64,000 bases of DNA from Ornithinicoccus sp045032955 (GTDB lineage Bacteria > Actinomycetota > Actinomycetes > Actinomycetales > Dermatophilaceae): contig NZ_JBJFZU010000002.1 in the NCBI RefSeq assembly GCF_045032955.1, positions 682,001 to 746,000 on the forward strand, in the 5' to 3' direction. The notes under the pieces were generated by a model. It worked only from the letters and a program-made list of their open reading frames with translations, was not told the DNA's origin and searched no databases. A program made the position numbers and the translations under genes. Shown piece after piece: positions 1 to 8,566 of the stretch. The first letter of the stretch is position 1. Each line of letters starts with the position of its first letter.

Positions 1-586
1 CGCCGCCGTCGGCGGGGTCACCGCGCAGGCGCTGCGTGAGTGGGGCCTGGAGCCGGACCTCGTCCCCGAGGGGGAGGAGTCCGCCCGTGGGCTGCTCGAG
101 GTCTGGCCGCCCTTCGACGAGGTGCTCGACCCGATCAACCGGGTCTTCCTGCCCCGGGCCGACATCGCCACCGACACGCTCGTCGCCGGGCTGCACGAGA
201 TGGGCTGGGAGGTCGACGACGTCACCGCCTACCGGACGGTGCGGGCCGCGCCGCCGGCCGCGCCGGTCCGGGAGGCGATCAAGGGTGGCGCCTTCGACGC
301 CGTCTGCTTCACCTCCTCCTCGACCGTCCGCAACCTGGTGGGCATCGCCGGCAAGCCGCACCCCAACACCCTGGTGGCCTGCATCGGCCCGGCCACCGCC
401 AAAGCCGCCGAGGAGCACGGGCTGCGGGTGGACGTGGTGGCCCCGGAGCCGAGCGCGACGCGCCTGGTCGACGCGCTGGCCGAGCACGTGCGTGCGCTCG
501 CCGCGCAGGCGCAGGCGGACGGCGAGCCGCTGGTCCGACCGAGCGAGCGCAAGGCGGCTCCGCGGCGTCCCCGGAACCGGCGGTGA
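1..586 (+). CDS. hemD: Uroporphyrinogen-III synthase, C-terminal part (5' end outside window)
   Basis: The open frame enters from the left edge and ends with TGA at 584-586. The visible 194 residues match the second lobe of uroporphyrinogen-III synthase: a TAQAL segment near the edge, then FLPRADIATDTL, FTSSSTVRNLVG and CIGPATAKAAEEHGL, which are typical of this family. The enzyme closes and rearranges hydroxymethylbilane to uroporphyrinogen III in the cytoplasm. In actinobacteria it is often fused to a C-methyltransferase, and whether that is so here cannot be seen. The stop overlaps the hemB GTG start by 3 bases, so the two are probably translationally coupled. The last 20 residues are basic and probably disordered. 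Confidence 0.9.
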   Translation, partial: AAVGGVTAQALREWGLEPDLVPEGEESARGLLEVWPPFDEVLDPINRVFLPRADIATDTLVAGLHEMGWEVDDVTAYRTVRAAPPAAPVREAIKGGAFDAVCFTSSSTVRNLVGIAGKPHPNTLVACIGPATAKAAEEHGLRVDVVAPEPSATRLVDALAEHVRALAAQAQADGEPLVRPSERKAAPRRPRNRR

Positions 587-1575
587 CCGAGGTCTCCCGG
601 CCGCACGAGCGGCCACGCCGGCTCCGCGCCACCCCGGCGCTGCGCCGCCTGGTCGCCCAGACCCGGCTGCACCCGGCGGAGCTGGTGCTGCCGATGTTCG
701 TGCGGGACGGCATCACCGCGCCTCAGCCGATCGGCTCGATGCCCGGGGTCCTGCAGCACACCCCCCGGAGCCTGGTCGAGGCGGCCCGGGAGGCGGTCGA
801 CGCCGGTATCGGCGGGATCATGGTCTTCGGCGTGCCCCGGGACGAGGACAAGGACCCGGTCGGCAGCTGCGGGTTGAGCGCCGACGGGGTGCTCAACCGG
901 GCGCTGGGGTCGCTGCGGGACGCGCTCGGCGACGACACGGTCCTGATGAGCGACCTGTGCCTGGACGAGTTCACCGACCACGGGCACTGCGGGGTGCTGG
1001 ACGACCACGGGCGGGTCGACAACGACGCCACCCTCGAGGTGTACGCCCGGATGGCGGTGGCGCAGGCCTCTGCCGGTGCGCACGTGGTCGGCCCCAGCGG
1101 GATGATGGACGGCCAGGTGCGGGTGGTCCGCGAGGCGCTGGACGGCGCCGGCCACCAGGACACCTCGGTGCTGGCCTACACCGCCAAGTACGCCTCGGCC
1201 TGCTACGGGCCCTTCCGGGAGGCCGTCGCCTCCACCCTGACCGGTGACCGGGCCACCTACCAGCAGGACCCGGCGAACCGGACAGAGAGCCTGCGTGAGC
1301 TGCGCCTCGACCTGGCCGAGGGCGCGGACATGGTGATGGTGAAGCCGGCCCTGCCCTACCTGGACGTGCTCAGCGACGCCGCGGCCGCCACCGACGTGCC
1401 GGTCGCGGCATACCAGGTGAGCGGGGAGTACGCGATGATCGAGGCGGCCGCCGCCCAGGGGTGGCTGGACCGGGACCGGATGGTGCTGGAGACGCTGACC
1501 TCCATCCGCCGCGCCGGGGCTCGGGCGGTGCTGACCTACTACGCCGTGCACGCCGCACGGCTGCTGGAGGGGTGA
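583..1575 (+). CDS. hemB: Delta-aminolevulinic acid dehydratase (porphobilinogen synthase)
   Basis: This 330-residue protein condenses two 5-aminolevulinate molecules to porphobilinogen, an early step of heme synthesis. The two active-site lysines lie in TAKYAS (about K202) and MVKPALPYLD (about K254). The metal loop reads CLDEFTDHGHCG (C126 to C136). The middle cysteine of the classic zinc triad is Asp128, so the metal requirement may differ from that of the E. coli enzyme. The GTG at 583 was chosen because it overlaps the hemD stop, and the longer upstream frame is only a shadow of hemD. Length is normal for the family. Confidence 0.96.
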   Translation: MTEVSRPHERPRRLRATPALRRLVAQTRLHPAELVLPMFVRDGITAPQPIGSMPGVLQHTPRSLVEAAREAVDAGIGGIMVFGVPRDEDKDPVGSCGLSADGVLNRALGSLRDALGDDTVLMSDLCLDEFTDHGHCGVLDDHGRVDNDATLEVYARMAVAQASAGAHVVGPSGMMDGQVRVVREALDGAGHQDTSVLAYTAKYASACYGPFREAVASTLTGDRATYQQDPANRTESLRELRLDLAEGADMVMVKPALPYLDVLSDAAAATDVPVAAYQVSGEYAMIEAAAAQGWLDRDRMVLETLTSIRRAGARAVLTYYAVHAARLLEG

Positions 1576-1577
1576 CG

Positions 1578-2051
1578 ATGACGCGCTGGCTCGACGACGG
1601 GGAGCAGCGGGCCTGGCGCGCGATCCTGCGCTCGTGGCGGCTCATCGAGGGCGTCCTCGAGGAGGCCCTCGACGAGCTCGGGGTCTCGGTGGGGGAGTAC
1701 GAGCTGCTGAGCATGCTGTCCGAGGCGCCCGAGGGACGGCTGCGGATGGCCGAGCTGGCCCACCTGGTGGTGCAGTCGCGCAGCCGCGTGAGCCACACCG
1801 CCACCCGCCTGGAGCACCGCGGCTGGGTCGAACGGCTCCGTTACCGGCAGGACGGGCGGGGCGTGGTGCTGGCCCTCACCGACCAGGGCCGGGTGGAGCT
1901 CGACCGGCTCGCCCCGGTGCACGTGGAGAGCGTACGCCGGGCGCTGCTGGAGCACGTCACCCGCGACGAGCTGATCGCCCAGGGGGACGCGATGCGCAAG
2001 GTGGTCCGCGCTATCCGGCACAGCGACGACCAGGCGACCGACGCCCTCTGA
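1578..2051 (+). CDS. MarR-family transcriptional regulator
   Basis: A 157-residue winged-helix protein. The segment from about residue 40 (MLSEAPEGRLRMAELAHLV) through SRSRVSHTATRLEHRGWVER is the DNA-binding helix-turn-helix, followed by a wing with RYRQDGRGVVLALT. This pattern fits MarR regulators, which bind DNA as dimers and often respond to small ligands. ATG 1578 was chosen because GGAGG at 1566-1570 sits 7 bases upstream; a GTG at 1572 is possible. It lies 2 bases after hemB and 31 bases before hemL, so it is probably co-transcribed with heme genes. Its ligand and targets are unknown. Confidence 0.88.
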   Translation: MTRWLDDGEQRAWRAILRSWRLIEGVLEEALDELGVSVGEYELLSMLSEAPEGRLRMAELAHLVVQSRSRVSHTATRLEHRGWVERLRYRQDGRGVVLALTDQGRVELDRLAPVHVESVRRALLEHVTRDELIAQGDAMRKVVRAIRHSDDQATDAL

Positions 2052-2082
2052 GACGGCTCCCGCCTGCGCCTAGGCTGGGACG

Positions 2083-3399
2083 ATGAGCTCCGAGCGCTAC
2101 CCCGACGCCGCCCCCGCCTCCGAGGCCCTGCTGACCCGGGCCCGGGCCGTGATCCCGGCCGGGGTGAACTCGCCGGTGCGGGCGTTCCGGTCGGTGGGCG
2201 GCACCCCACGGTTCATCACCCGGGCGCAGGGGCCGTGGCTGTGGGACGCCGACGGCCGCCGCTACCTCGACCTGGTCTGCTCCTGGGGCCCGATGATCCT
2301 GGGGCACCGGCACCCGGACGTGCACGCCGCGGTGCTGGAGGCCGCCGACGAGGGCTTCTCCTTCGGTATGCCGACCGCCCGGGAGGTGGCGCTCGCCGAG
2401 GAGATCGTGGCCCGGGTGGAGCCGGTGGAGCAGCTGCGGCTGGTCAGCTCCGGCACCGAGGCCACGATGAGCGCGATCCGGCTGGCCCGCGGCTTCACCG
2501 GCCGCTCCGTGGTGGTGAAGTTCGCCGGCTGCTACCACGGGCACGTGGACGCGCTGCTGGCCTCGGCCGGATCCGGGGTCGCCACCTTCGGGCTCCCGGA
2601 CAGCCCGGGCGTCCCGGCCAGCGCGGCGGCGGAGACGATCGTGCTGCCCTACAACGACGTCGCCGCCCTGGAGGCCGCGTTCGCCGAGCGCGGCGACGAG
2701 ATCGCGGCCGTCATCACCGAGGCCGCGGCCGGCAACATGGGGGTCGTCCCGCCCGAGCCCGGGTTCACCGACGCGTTGCGCCGCGTCACCAGCCGGCACG
2801 GCGCGCTGCTGGTCAGCGACGAGGTGATGACCGGCTTCCGGTGCTCGCGCTCCGGCTGGTTCGGGCTGGAGGGGGAGCCGGAGGGCGGCGCCCCCGACCT
2901 GTTCACCTTCGGCAAGGTGATGGGCGGCGGGATGCCCGCGGCCGCCTTCGGCGGCCGGGCCGACGTGATGTCCATGCTGGCGCCCGAGGGCCCGGTCTAC
3001 CAGGCCGGCACGCTCTCCGGGAACCCGTTGGCGTCGGCCGCGGGGCTGGCCACCCTGCGCGGGTGCACGGACGAGGTCTACCAGCGGCTCGACGAGGTCA
3101 GCGAGACGCTCGCGGGGGCGGTCACCGACTCCTTCAGCCGGCACGGCATCCCGCACCGGATCCAGTGGGCCGGCTCCATGTTCAGCGTCTTCCTGCGGGA
3201 GGGCGCGGTCCGCTCCTACGACGACGCCCAGGACCAGGACAAGGAGCTCTTCGGACGGTTCTTCCACGCCATGCTGCGGCGCGGGGTGCACCTGCCGCCG
3301 AGCTGCTTCGAGTCCTGGTTCGTCTCCGCCGCGCACGACGACGAGGCGGTCGAGCACGCGGTGGACGCCATCGAGGAGTCGGCCGCCGAGGTCGCCTGA
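2083..3399 (+). CDS. hemL: Glutamate-1-semialdehyde 2,1-aminomutase
   Basis: A 438-residue PLP enzyme that makes 5-aminolevulinate from glutamate-1-semialdehyde in the C5 heme pathway. The PLP-binding lysine is in TFGKVMGGGMP (about K278). VSDEVMTGFRCS carries the aspartate that contacts the cofactor ring, and LVSSGTEATMSAIRLAR is the phosphate-binding region. The N-terminal PAGVNSPVRAFRSVGG and C-terminal ESWFVSAAHDDEAVEHAVDA are typical. Length is normal for bacterial HemL. It follows hemB and the MarR gene in the same direction. A 96-bp gap to the next gene shows no clear terminator. Confidence 0.97.
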   Translation: MSSERYPDAAPASEALLTRARAVIPAGVNSPVRAFRSVGGTPRFITRAQGPWLWDADGRRYLDLVCSWGPMILGHRHPDVHAAVLEAADEGFSFGMPTAREVALAEEIVARVEPVEQLRLVSSGTEATMSAIRLARGFTGRSVVVKFAGCYHGHVDALLASAGSGVATFGLPDSPGVPASAAAETIVLPYNDVAALEAAFAERGDEIAAVITEAAAGNMGVVPPEPGFTDALRRVTSRHGALLVSDEVMTGFRCSRSGWFGLEGEPEGGAPDLFTFGKVMGGGMPAAAFGGRADVMSMLAPEGPVYQAGTLSGNPLASAAGLATLRGCTDEVYQRLDEVSETLAGAVTDSFSRHGIPHRIQWAGSMFSVFLREGAVRSYDDAQDQDKELFGRFFHAMLRRGVHLPPSCFESWFVSAAHDDEAVEHAVDAIEESAAEVA

Positions 3400-3495
3400 G
3401 ACTCGGCTCGGCCTCGTCCCGGGGCTGCCTCGGCGCTGCCCCGAACGGGCCGAGGGCCTCAGTGCCCGCCCAGGCTGACGTGGGACACTGAGGGC

Positions 3496-4218
3496 ATGGT
3501 GCCCCCCGGTGACGTAGCCCCGCGGTCGGAGCCCGCCGACGCAGGCCCCCGCACGCTGCACGACGGCACGCCCGTCACGCTGGTGCACGTGGTCCGGCAC
3601 GGGGAGGTGCACAACCCCGAGCGGCTGCTCTACGGGCGGCTGCCCGGCTACCACCTCTCCGACCTGGGCGAGCAGATGGCCCGGGCCGCCGCCGACCACC
3701 TGGCCGGTCGCGACATCGTCCGCGTGGTGTCCTCCCCCCTGGAGCGCGCCCGGCAGACCGCGGCCCCGGTGGCGCAGGCATACCGGCTGCCGGTGGAGGT
3801 CGACGAGCGGCTGACCGAGAGCGGCAACCTCTTCGAGGGGCAGAGCATCGCGCACAGGATGCTGCTGCAGCCCGAGCGTTGGCCCGCCTACGTCAACCCG
3901 TTCCGGCCCTCCTGGGGTGAGCCCTACGCGGAGATCGCCGACCGGATGCGGCTGGCGCTGGACGAGGTCCGGGAGAGCGCGGCGGGGCACGAGGGCGTCG
4001 TCGTCAGCCACCAGCTGCCGATCGTCACGCTGAGCCGCTCGCTGACGGGTCAGCGCCTCTGGCACCACCCGCGGCGACGCCGCTGCAGCCTCGCCTCCGT
4101 CAGCACCGTCCTCTTCCACGGGGTCCTCCCCGTGCGGGTGATGTATGCCGAGCCTGCCGCCCACCTGCTGGCCGCCGCCGTCGACGTGACCGGGGGCACC
4201 GGGCAGGTGCCTGCGTGA
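3496..4218 (+). CDS. Histidine phosphatase family protein (phosphoglycerate mutase-like)
   Basis: A 240-residue protein with the histidine phosphatase signature VVRHGEVHN (R34-H35-G36), the catalytic histidine that is phosphorylated. Later conserved elements are SSPLERARQTA and VVSHQLPIVTLSR with the second histidine. The substrate is not known. In actinobacteria this gene commonly sits between hemL and the cytochrome c maturation genes, as here. It ends with TGA overlapping the GTG of the thioredoxin gene by 4 bases, so it is part of that operon. A true glycolytic role is unlikely from context. Confidence 0.88.
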   Translation: MVPPGDVAPRSEPADAGPRTLHDGTPVTLVHVVRHGEVHNPERLLYGRLPGYHLSDLGEQMARAAADHLAGRDIVRVVSSPLERARQTAAPVAQAYRLPVEVDERLTESGNLFEGQSIAHRMLLQPERWPAYVNPFRPSWGEPYAEIADRMRLALDEVRESAAGHEGVVVSHQLPIVTLSRSLTGQRLWHHPRRRRCSLASVSTVLFHGVLPVRVMYAEPAAHLLAAAVDVTGGTGQVPA

Positions 4219-4823
4219 GCGCGCGCCGACGGCGCAGCGGCCCGGCGGTGGCCCTCGTCGCCCTGCTCGCGCTCGCCGGGTGCGCCGGGGACGAGGGCAC
4301 CAGCATCACCGAGCAGATGCGGCAGGGGGACGACAAGGGCTACGTGGCCGGGGACGGTCAGATCGAGCGGCTCGCCGCCGACGAACGCACCACCACCGTC
4401 TCGCTGGAGGGGACGACCCTCGAGGACGAGCCGTGGTCCTCCGCCGACCACGCCGGACTGGTGCTGGTGGTCAACGTCTGGGGCTCCTGGTGCGGGCCGT
4501 GCGTGGCCGAGGCCCCTGACCTGGAGCAGGTCGCGACGGAGCTGGAGGAGTCCGGTGAGCCGGTCGAGTTCATCGGGGTGAACCACCGCGACACGGTGCA
4601 GAACGCGCTGGCCTTCCAGCGCACCCATGAGGTGTCCTACCCCTCGCTGGTCGACGACGGGGGACGCACGCTGGCGCAGCTCGGCGGCCTGGCCGTCGCC
4701 CGGCCGACCACGCTGGTGCTGGACGGGCAGGGGCGTCTTGCCGCACGGGTGAGCGGTCAGGTGGACGCCACCACCCTGCGCGGCCTGGTCGACGACGTCC
4801 TGGCGGACGGGGCCACCGGGTGA
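4215..4823 (+). CDS. TlpA/ResA-like thioredoxin lipoprotein
   Basis: A 202-residue membrane-anchored thiol-disulfide protein. The N-terminus is basic, then a hydrophobic segment ends in the lipobox LALAGC (lipidated Cys about residue 23). The active site is WGSWCGPC (C93 and C96) inside a thioredoxin fold. GLAVARPTTLVLDGQGR supplies the cis-proline region. Such proteins reduce apocytochrome c cysteines on the outer membrane face before heme attachment. The GTG start overlaps the previous stop, and the stop overlaps the CcdA start, so it is tightly coupled with the maturation operon. Confidence 0.92.
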   Translation: MSARRRRSGPAVALVALLALAGCAGDEGTSITEQMRQGDDKGYVAGDGQIERLAADERTTTVSLEGTTLEDEPWSSADHAGLVLVVNVWGSWCGPCVAEAPDLEQVATELEESGEPVEFIGVNHRDTVQNALAFQRTHEVSYPSLVDDGGRTLAQLGGLAVARPTTLVLDGQGRLAARVSGQVDATTLRGLVDDVLADGATG

Positions 4824-5566
4824 ACGAGGTCGTCCTGTCCGGCCCGCTGGTGCTGGCCGCGGCCCTCGCCGCGCTCGCCGGCCTGGTCGCCTTCGCCTCA
4901 CCGTGCGTGCTCCCGCTGGTGCCGGGCTTCCTCGGCTACCTGGGCGGGATGGGGCCGGCCGGTGCACGCCCGGAGCAGGTGGGCCGCGGCCGCCTGATGC
5001 TCGGTGCGGTGCTCTTCGTGCTCGGCTTCACCGTCGTCTTCCTGGCCATGAGCGTGGTCATCAGCGGGCTGGGCCTGGCGCTCACCCAGCACCAGGGCCT
5101 GCTGCTGCGGGTGGCGGGGCTGGTGGTGGTCGCGCTCGGTGTGGTGATGCTGGTGCAGCCCGGCGGGGGCTGGCAGCTGCGCTGGCGCCCGGCGGCCGGG
5201 CTGGCCGGCGCGCCCCTGCTGGGGGTGGCCTTCGGGCTGGGGTTCACCGCCTGCACCGGGCCGGCGCTGGTCGCGATCCAGACGCTGGGCACCTCGATCG
5301 TGCCCGGTCAGGAGCAGGTGACCCGGGCGCTGGTGCTGGGCACCGCCTACAGCCTGGGCCTGGGGGTCCCCTTCCTGCTGGCGGCGGCCGGGCTGAGCTG
5401 GCTGTCCCGGACCTCCCGCTGGCTGCGGGACCACTACCTGGTGATCCAGCGGACCGGCGGTGCGCTGCTGGTGCTGCTGGGTCTGCTGATGATCTCCGGT
5501 GTGTGGGCCGGCCTCACCGCCTGGTTGCAGGCGCAGCTGGTCACCGGCTTCGAGACGGTGATCTGA
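4820..5566 (+). CDS. ccdA: Cytochrome c biogenesis protein CcdA (DsbD-like membrane reductase)
   Basis: A 248-residue polytopic membrane protein with the CcdA signature FASPCVLPLVPGFLGYLGG near residues 25-43 and a second conserved cysteine in GFTACTGPAL. About six hydrophobic segments are visible. It moves electrons from cytoplasmic thioredoxin across the membrane to the lipoprotein thioredoxin encoded just upstream. The GTG start overlaps the upstream stop by 4 bases, and its TGA overlaps the ResB ATG, giving a coupled operon. Confidence 0.94.
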   Translation: MNEVVLSGPLVLAAALAALAGLVAFASPCVLPLVPGFLGYLGGMGPAGARPEQVGRGRLMLGAVLFVLGFTVVFLAMSVVISGLGLALTQHQGLLLRVAGLVVVALGVVMLVQPGGGWQLRWRPAAGLAGAPLLGVAFGLGFTACTGPALVAIQTLGTSIVPGQEQVTRALVLGTAYSLGLGVPFLLAAAGLSWLSRTSRWLRDHYLVIQRTGGALLVLLGLLMISGVWAGLTAWLQAQLVTGFETVI

Positions 5567-7275
5567 TGGCCCGCGGCAACGACAAGGGCAACCCCACCGG
5601 CAACCCCACCAGCGGCGCGGTCGACGTGGAGGCGGGCACCGAGCGCATCGAACCCAGCTACCCGAAGAACCGCGCCAGCCTCGGCGGCCCGCGGTTGGGA
5701 CCGCTGGGCTGGGCCCGGTGGGCCTGGCGCCAGCTGACGAGCATGCGGACCGCGCTGGCGCTGCTCCTACTGCTGGCGGTGGCGGCCATCCCCGGCTCGA
5801 TCTTCCCGCAGCGCGGCGTCGACCCGACCCGGGTGCGGCAGTACTTCGTGGACGACCCCGAGCTGGCCCGCTGGCTGGACAGGTTCTCGCTCTTCGACGT
5901 CTACTCCTCGCCGTGGTTCGCGTCGATCTACCTGCTGCTGATGATCAGCCTGGTCGGCTGCATCCTGCCCCGGACCAAGGCGCACGTGCGGGCGATGCAG
6001 GCGCCCCCGCCGCGGATCCCGTCGCGGCTGTCCCGGATGCCGGTGCACCGGCATACCGTGGTGGACGCGGACCCGGACGCCGTCACCGAGGCCGCCCGGG
6101 CGGTCCTGCGGCGGCGTCGGTACCGGCTGCGCGAGGAGCCCGAGGGTGCGAGGGTCGTCGCCGCGGAGAAGGGCTACCTCAAGGAGACGGGGAACCTGAT
6201 CTTCCACGTCGCCCTGCTCGGGGTGATCATCTCGGTGGCCGCCGGGCACCTCTTCGGCTGGCGCGGGGAGATCATCATCAAGGAGGGGGAGTCGTGGACC
6301 TCGGGGGCGGGCACCTTCGACACGCTCACCCTGGGGCCGCTGGTCGACGAGGGGGACATTCCCAGCATCACCGTGCAGCTGGACCGTCTGGACGTGGAGT
6401 TCGAGAGCGAGGCGACCGGCGCCCAGTTCGGGCAGCCGCGACGGTTCTCCGGGGTCGCCACCGTCGAGGAGGAGGGTGAGGACACGCGCACCGAGGAGTT
6501 CGCGGTGAACGCCCCGCTGTCGGTGGGGAACAATTCCTCGATGTTCCTGCTCGGCAACGGGTATGCCCCGGTCGTCACCGTCCGCGGCCCGGACGACGAG
6601 ATCCTGTTCTCCGACGCGGTGACCTTCCTGCCGCAGGACGACACCTACTCCTCCGAGGGGGTCGTCAAGGTCACCGGGCGCGACCCCGGGCTGGGCCTGG
6701 TGGGCGGGTTCCTGCCGACGATCAACGCGGACCCCGAGCTGGGGATGACCTCCTCCTTCCCCGGCCTGGCGGACCCGGCGCTGGTCCTCACCGCCTTCGA
6801 GGGCGACCTCTTCCCCGACGGGCGGGCGCAGTCCGTCTTCTCGATCGAGACCGAGGAGATGGACCAGCTCATGCTCGACGAGGACACCCCGGTCAGCATG
6901 CTGCTCCGGCCGCAGGAGACCTACGAGCTGCCCGACGGGACCGTCGTCGAGTTCGAGGACGTGGTCCGCTGGGGCGGTCTGCTGGTCCGGCACGACCCGG
7001 GCCGGCTGCCCGCGCTGGTCTTCTCGGGGATGACGCTGCTCGGGCTGGTGATGATGCTGGCCGTGCGCCGCCGCCGGGTCTTCGTCCGCGTCGAGCCCGC
7101 GGGTGGGGCGAGCGAGGGGCCGCCGGATCAGCGGCATACTGGAGTGAGCGTCGCGGGCCTGCCGAAGGGCACGGACCCCGGCCTGGAGGACCTGGTCGAG
7201 AAGGTGCTGGCGGACGTCGTCGGTGCCGTCGGGACAGGTCGACCTACCGCAGCACGAGACGAGGACGAGCGATGA
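5566..7275 (+). CDS. resB: Cytochrome c biogenesis protein ResB
   Basis: A 569-residue membrane protein of the system II heme-lyase complex. A charged cytoplasmic N-terminus leads into a first membrane helix near ALALLLLLAVAAIPGSIFPQ. A second follows near IYLLLMISLVGCILP, then NLIFHVALLGVIISVAAGH, a long exported domain, and a last helix with SGMTLLGLVMMLAV. This matches ResB/Ccs1. It works with CcsB to hold and ligate heme to apocytochrome c. ATG 5566 overlaps the CcdA stop; the longer open frame upstream is antisense-quality sequence inside ccdA. A roughly 45-residue tail after the last helix is probably cytoplasmic. Confidence 0.94.
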   Translation: MARGNDKGNPTGNPTSGAVDVEAGTERIEPSYPKNRASLGGPRLGPLGWARWAWRQLTSMRTALALLLLLAVAAIPGSIFPQRGVDPTRVRQYFVDDPELARWLDRFSLFDVYSSPWFASIYLLLMISLVGCILPRTKAHVRAMQAPPPRIPSRLSRMPVHRHTVVDADPDAVTEAARAVLRRRRYRLREEPEGARVVAAEKGYLKETGNLIFHVALLGVIISVAAGHLFGWRGEIIIKEGESWTSGAGTFDTLTLGPLVDEGDIPSITVQLDRLDVEFESEATGAQFGQPRRFSGVATVEEEGEDTRTEEFAVNAPLSVGNNSSMFLLGNGYAPVVTVRGPDDEILFSDAVTFLPQDDTYSSEGVVKVTGRDPGLGLVGGFLPTINADPELGMTSSFPGLADPALVLTAFEGDLFPDGRAQSVFSIETEEMDQLMLDEDTPVSMLLRPQETYELPDGTVVEFEDVVRWGGLLVRHDPGRLPALVFSGMTLLGLVMMLAVRRRRVFVRVEPAGGASEGPPDQRHTGVSVAGLPKGTDPGLEDLVEKVLADVVGAVGTGRPTAARDEDER

Positions 7276-8264
7276 CCGACCCGACCCTGGCCCAGGCCAG
7301 CGACTACGCGATCTGGGGCGCCATCGTGGTGCTCGCGCTGGCGATGCTGGCGTTCTCGGTGCACCTGGCGGTGACCGGGGCCCGGACCCAGCGGCGCGCC
7401 GAGGTGGCCGCCCGGGAGCCGGTGGCCGTCGGAGCAGCCGGGTCCCCGGGCGGCACCGACCTCGACGACCGAGCCGCGGACCCGACCGCAGCGGACCCGT
7501 CCGGGCGTCCGCCGTCCCGCGGCTGGGGGGTGGCCGGGCTGCAGCTGACCTGGCTGGCGACCTTCGCCGTCATCGCGGGGACCGTGCTGCGGGGGATGTC
7601 CGTGGACCGGGCGCCGCTGGGCAACATGTACGAGTTCGCCCTGGTCACCGCGTCGTTCGCGCTGCTGGTCTACTCCGCGTGGAGCCTGCGCCAGGACCGG
7701 CTGTGGCTGGGGGCCTTCGTCGTCGTGCCGGTGCTGGCCATCCTGGGCGCGGCCAAGCTGTGGTGGTACACCGAGGCCTCGCAGCTGATGCCCGCGCTGG
7801 ACGACATCTGGCTGATCATCCACGTCACCATCGCCACCCTGTCGATCGCGCTGTTCACCATCGGGGCGGCGCTGGCCACCGCCTACATGTTGCGTGAGCG
7901 GGCCGAGACGAACGGCTCGGTGCGCGGTTGGCTGGCGGCGCTGCCCGGTGCCGTGACGCTGGAGCGGATCACCTACGGCATCCACGTCTTCGCCTTCCCG
8001 CTGTGGACGTTCGCGCTGATCTCCGGCGCCATCTGGGCCGAGCAGGCCTGGGGCCGGTACTGGGGCTGGGACCCCAAGGAGACCTGGACCTTCGTCATCT
8101 GGGTGGTGTACGCCGCGTACCTGCACGCGCGCGCCACCAGCGGCCTGACCACCCGGAAGGCGACCTGGGTCGCCATCGCCGGTTTCGCCTGCATCATCGT
8201 CAACTACACCGTCGTGAACCTGCTGATGACGGGACTGCACTCCTACTCCGGGGTGGCCACGTGA
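7272..8264 (+). CDS. ccsB: Cytochrome c biogenesis protein CcsB/CcsA (heme handling)
   Basis: A 330-residue membrane protein with the tryptophan-rich WWD motif WGRYWGWDPKETWTFVIW near residues 259-276, which binds heme outside the membrane. Histidines in this family coordinate the heme, and candidates are seen in IIHVTIATLS and TGLHSYSG. About eight hydrophobic segments are visible. With ResB it forms the heme export and ligation complex. ATG 7272 overlaps the ResB stop by 4 bases. The segment around residues 35-80 is polar and Pro/Ala-rich and looks like a loop. Confidence 0.95.
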   Translation: MTDPTLAQASDYAIWGAIVVLALAMLAFSVHLAVTGARTQRRAEVAAREPVAVGAAGSPGGTDLDDRAADPTAADPSGRPPSRGWGVAGLQLTWLATFAVIAGTVLRGMSVDRAPLGNMYEFALVTASFALLVYSAWSLRQDRLWLGAFVVVPVLAILGAAKLWWYTEASQLMPALDDIWLIIHVTIATLSIALFTIGAALATAYMLRERAETNGSVRGWLAALPGAVTLERITYGIHVFAFPLWTFALISGAIWAEQAWGRYWGWDPKETWTFVIWVVYAAYLHARATSGLTTRKATWVAIAGFACIIVNYTVVNLLMTGLHSYSGVAT

Positions 8265-8509
8265 TCGTCGCCCGCTACACGGTGATGCGGCTGCTCATCT
8301 TCATGGGCTTCTTCGCGCTGGGCCGGCTGCTGACGCTGAACGTGCTGTGGTCGGCGGTGCTGGCCGCGGTGGCCTCGATGGTGGTCTCCTACTTCCTGCT
8401 GGCGCGGGACCGGGACCGGCTGGCGGCCAGCCTGGAGCAGCGGGTCAGCAGCCGGATCGAGCGGCGCAGGGCCCGGGTCGACGAGGAACGGGTCGACGAG
8501 GACGAGTAG
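8261..8509 (+). CDS. Small membrane protein, DUF4229
   Basis: An 82-residue protein with two hydrophobic segments (MRLLIFMGFFALGRLL and VLWSAVLAAVASMVVSYFLL) followed by a charged tail rich in Arg and Glu. This is the usual form of DUF4229 proteins of actinobacteria, whose function is unknown. GTG 8261 overlaps the CcsB stop, so it is the last gene of the maturation operon. The tail ends only 57 bp from the convergent menA. Confidence 0.8.
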   Translation: MIVARYTVMRLLIFMGFFALGRLLTLNVLWSAVLAAVASMVVSYFLLARDRDRLAASLEQRVSSRIERRRARVDEERVDEDE

Positions 8510-8566
8510 CGGCGTCGGGGTCGTTGCACCGACGTGGGTGCGTGCCGCCCCGGCCGGGCGACCCGC

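Noticed and set aside
40..582. Upstream extension of the hemB frame
   Set aside because: It is out of frame with hemD and has no homology; the GTG at 583 overlapping the hemD stop gives the normal HemB length.
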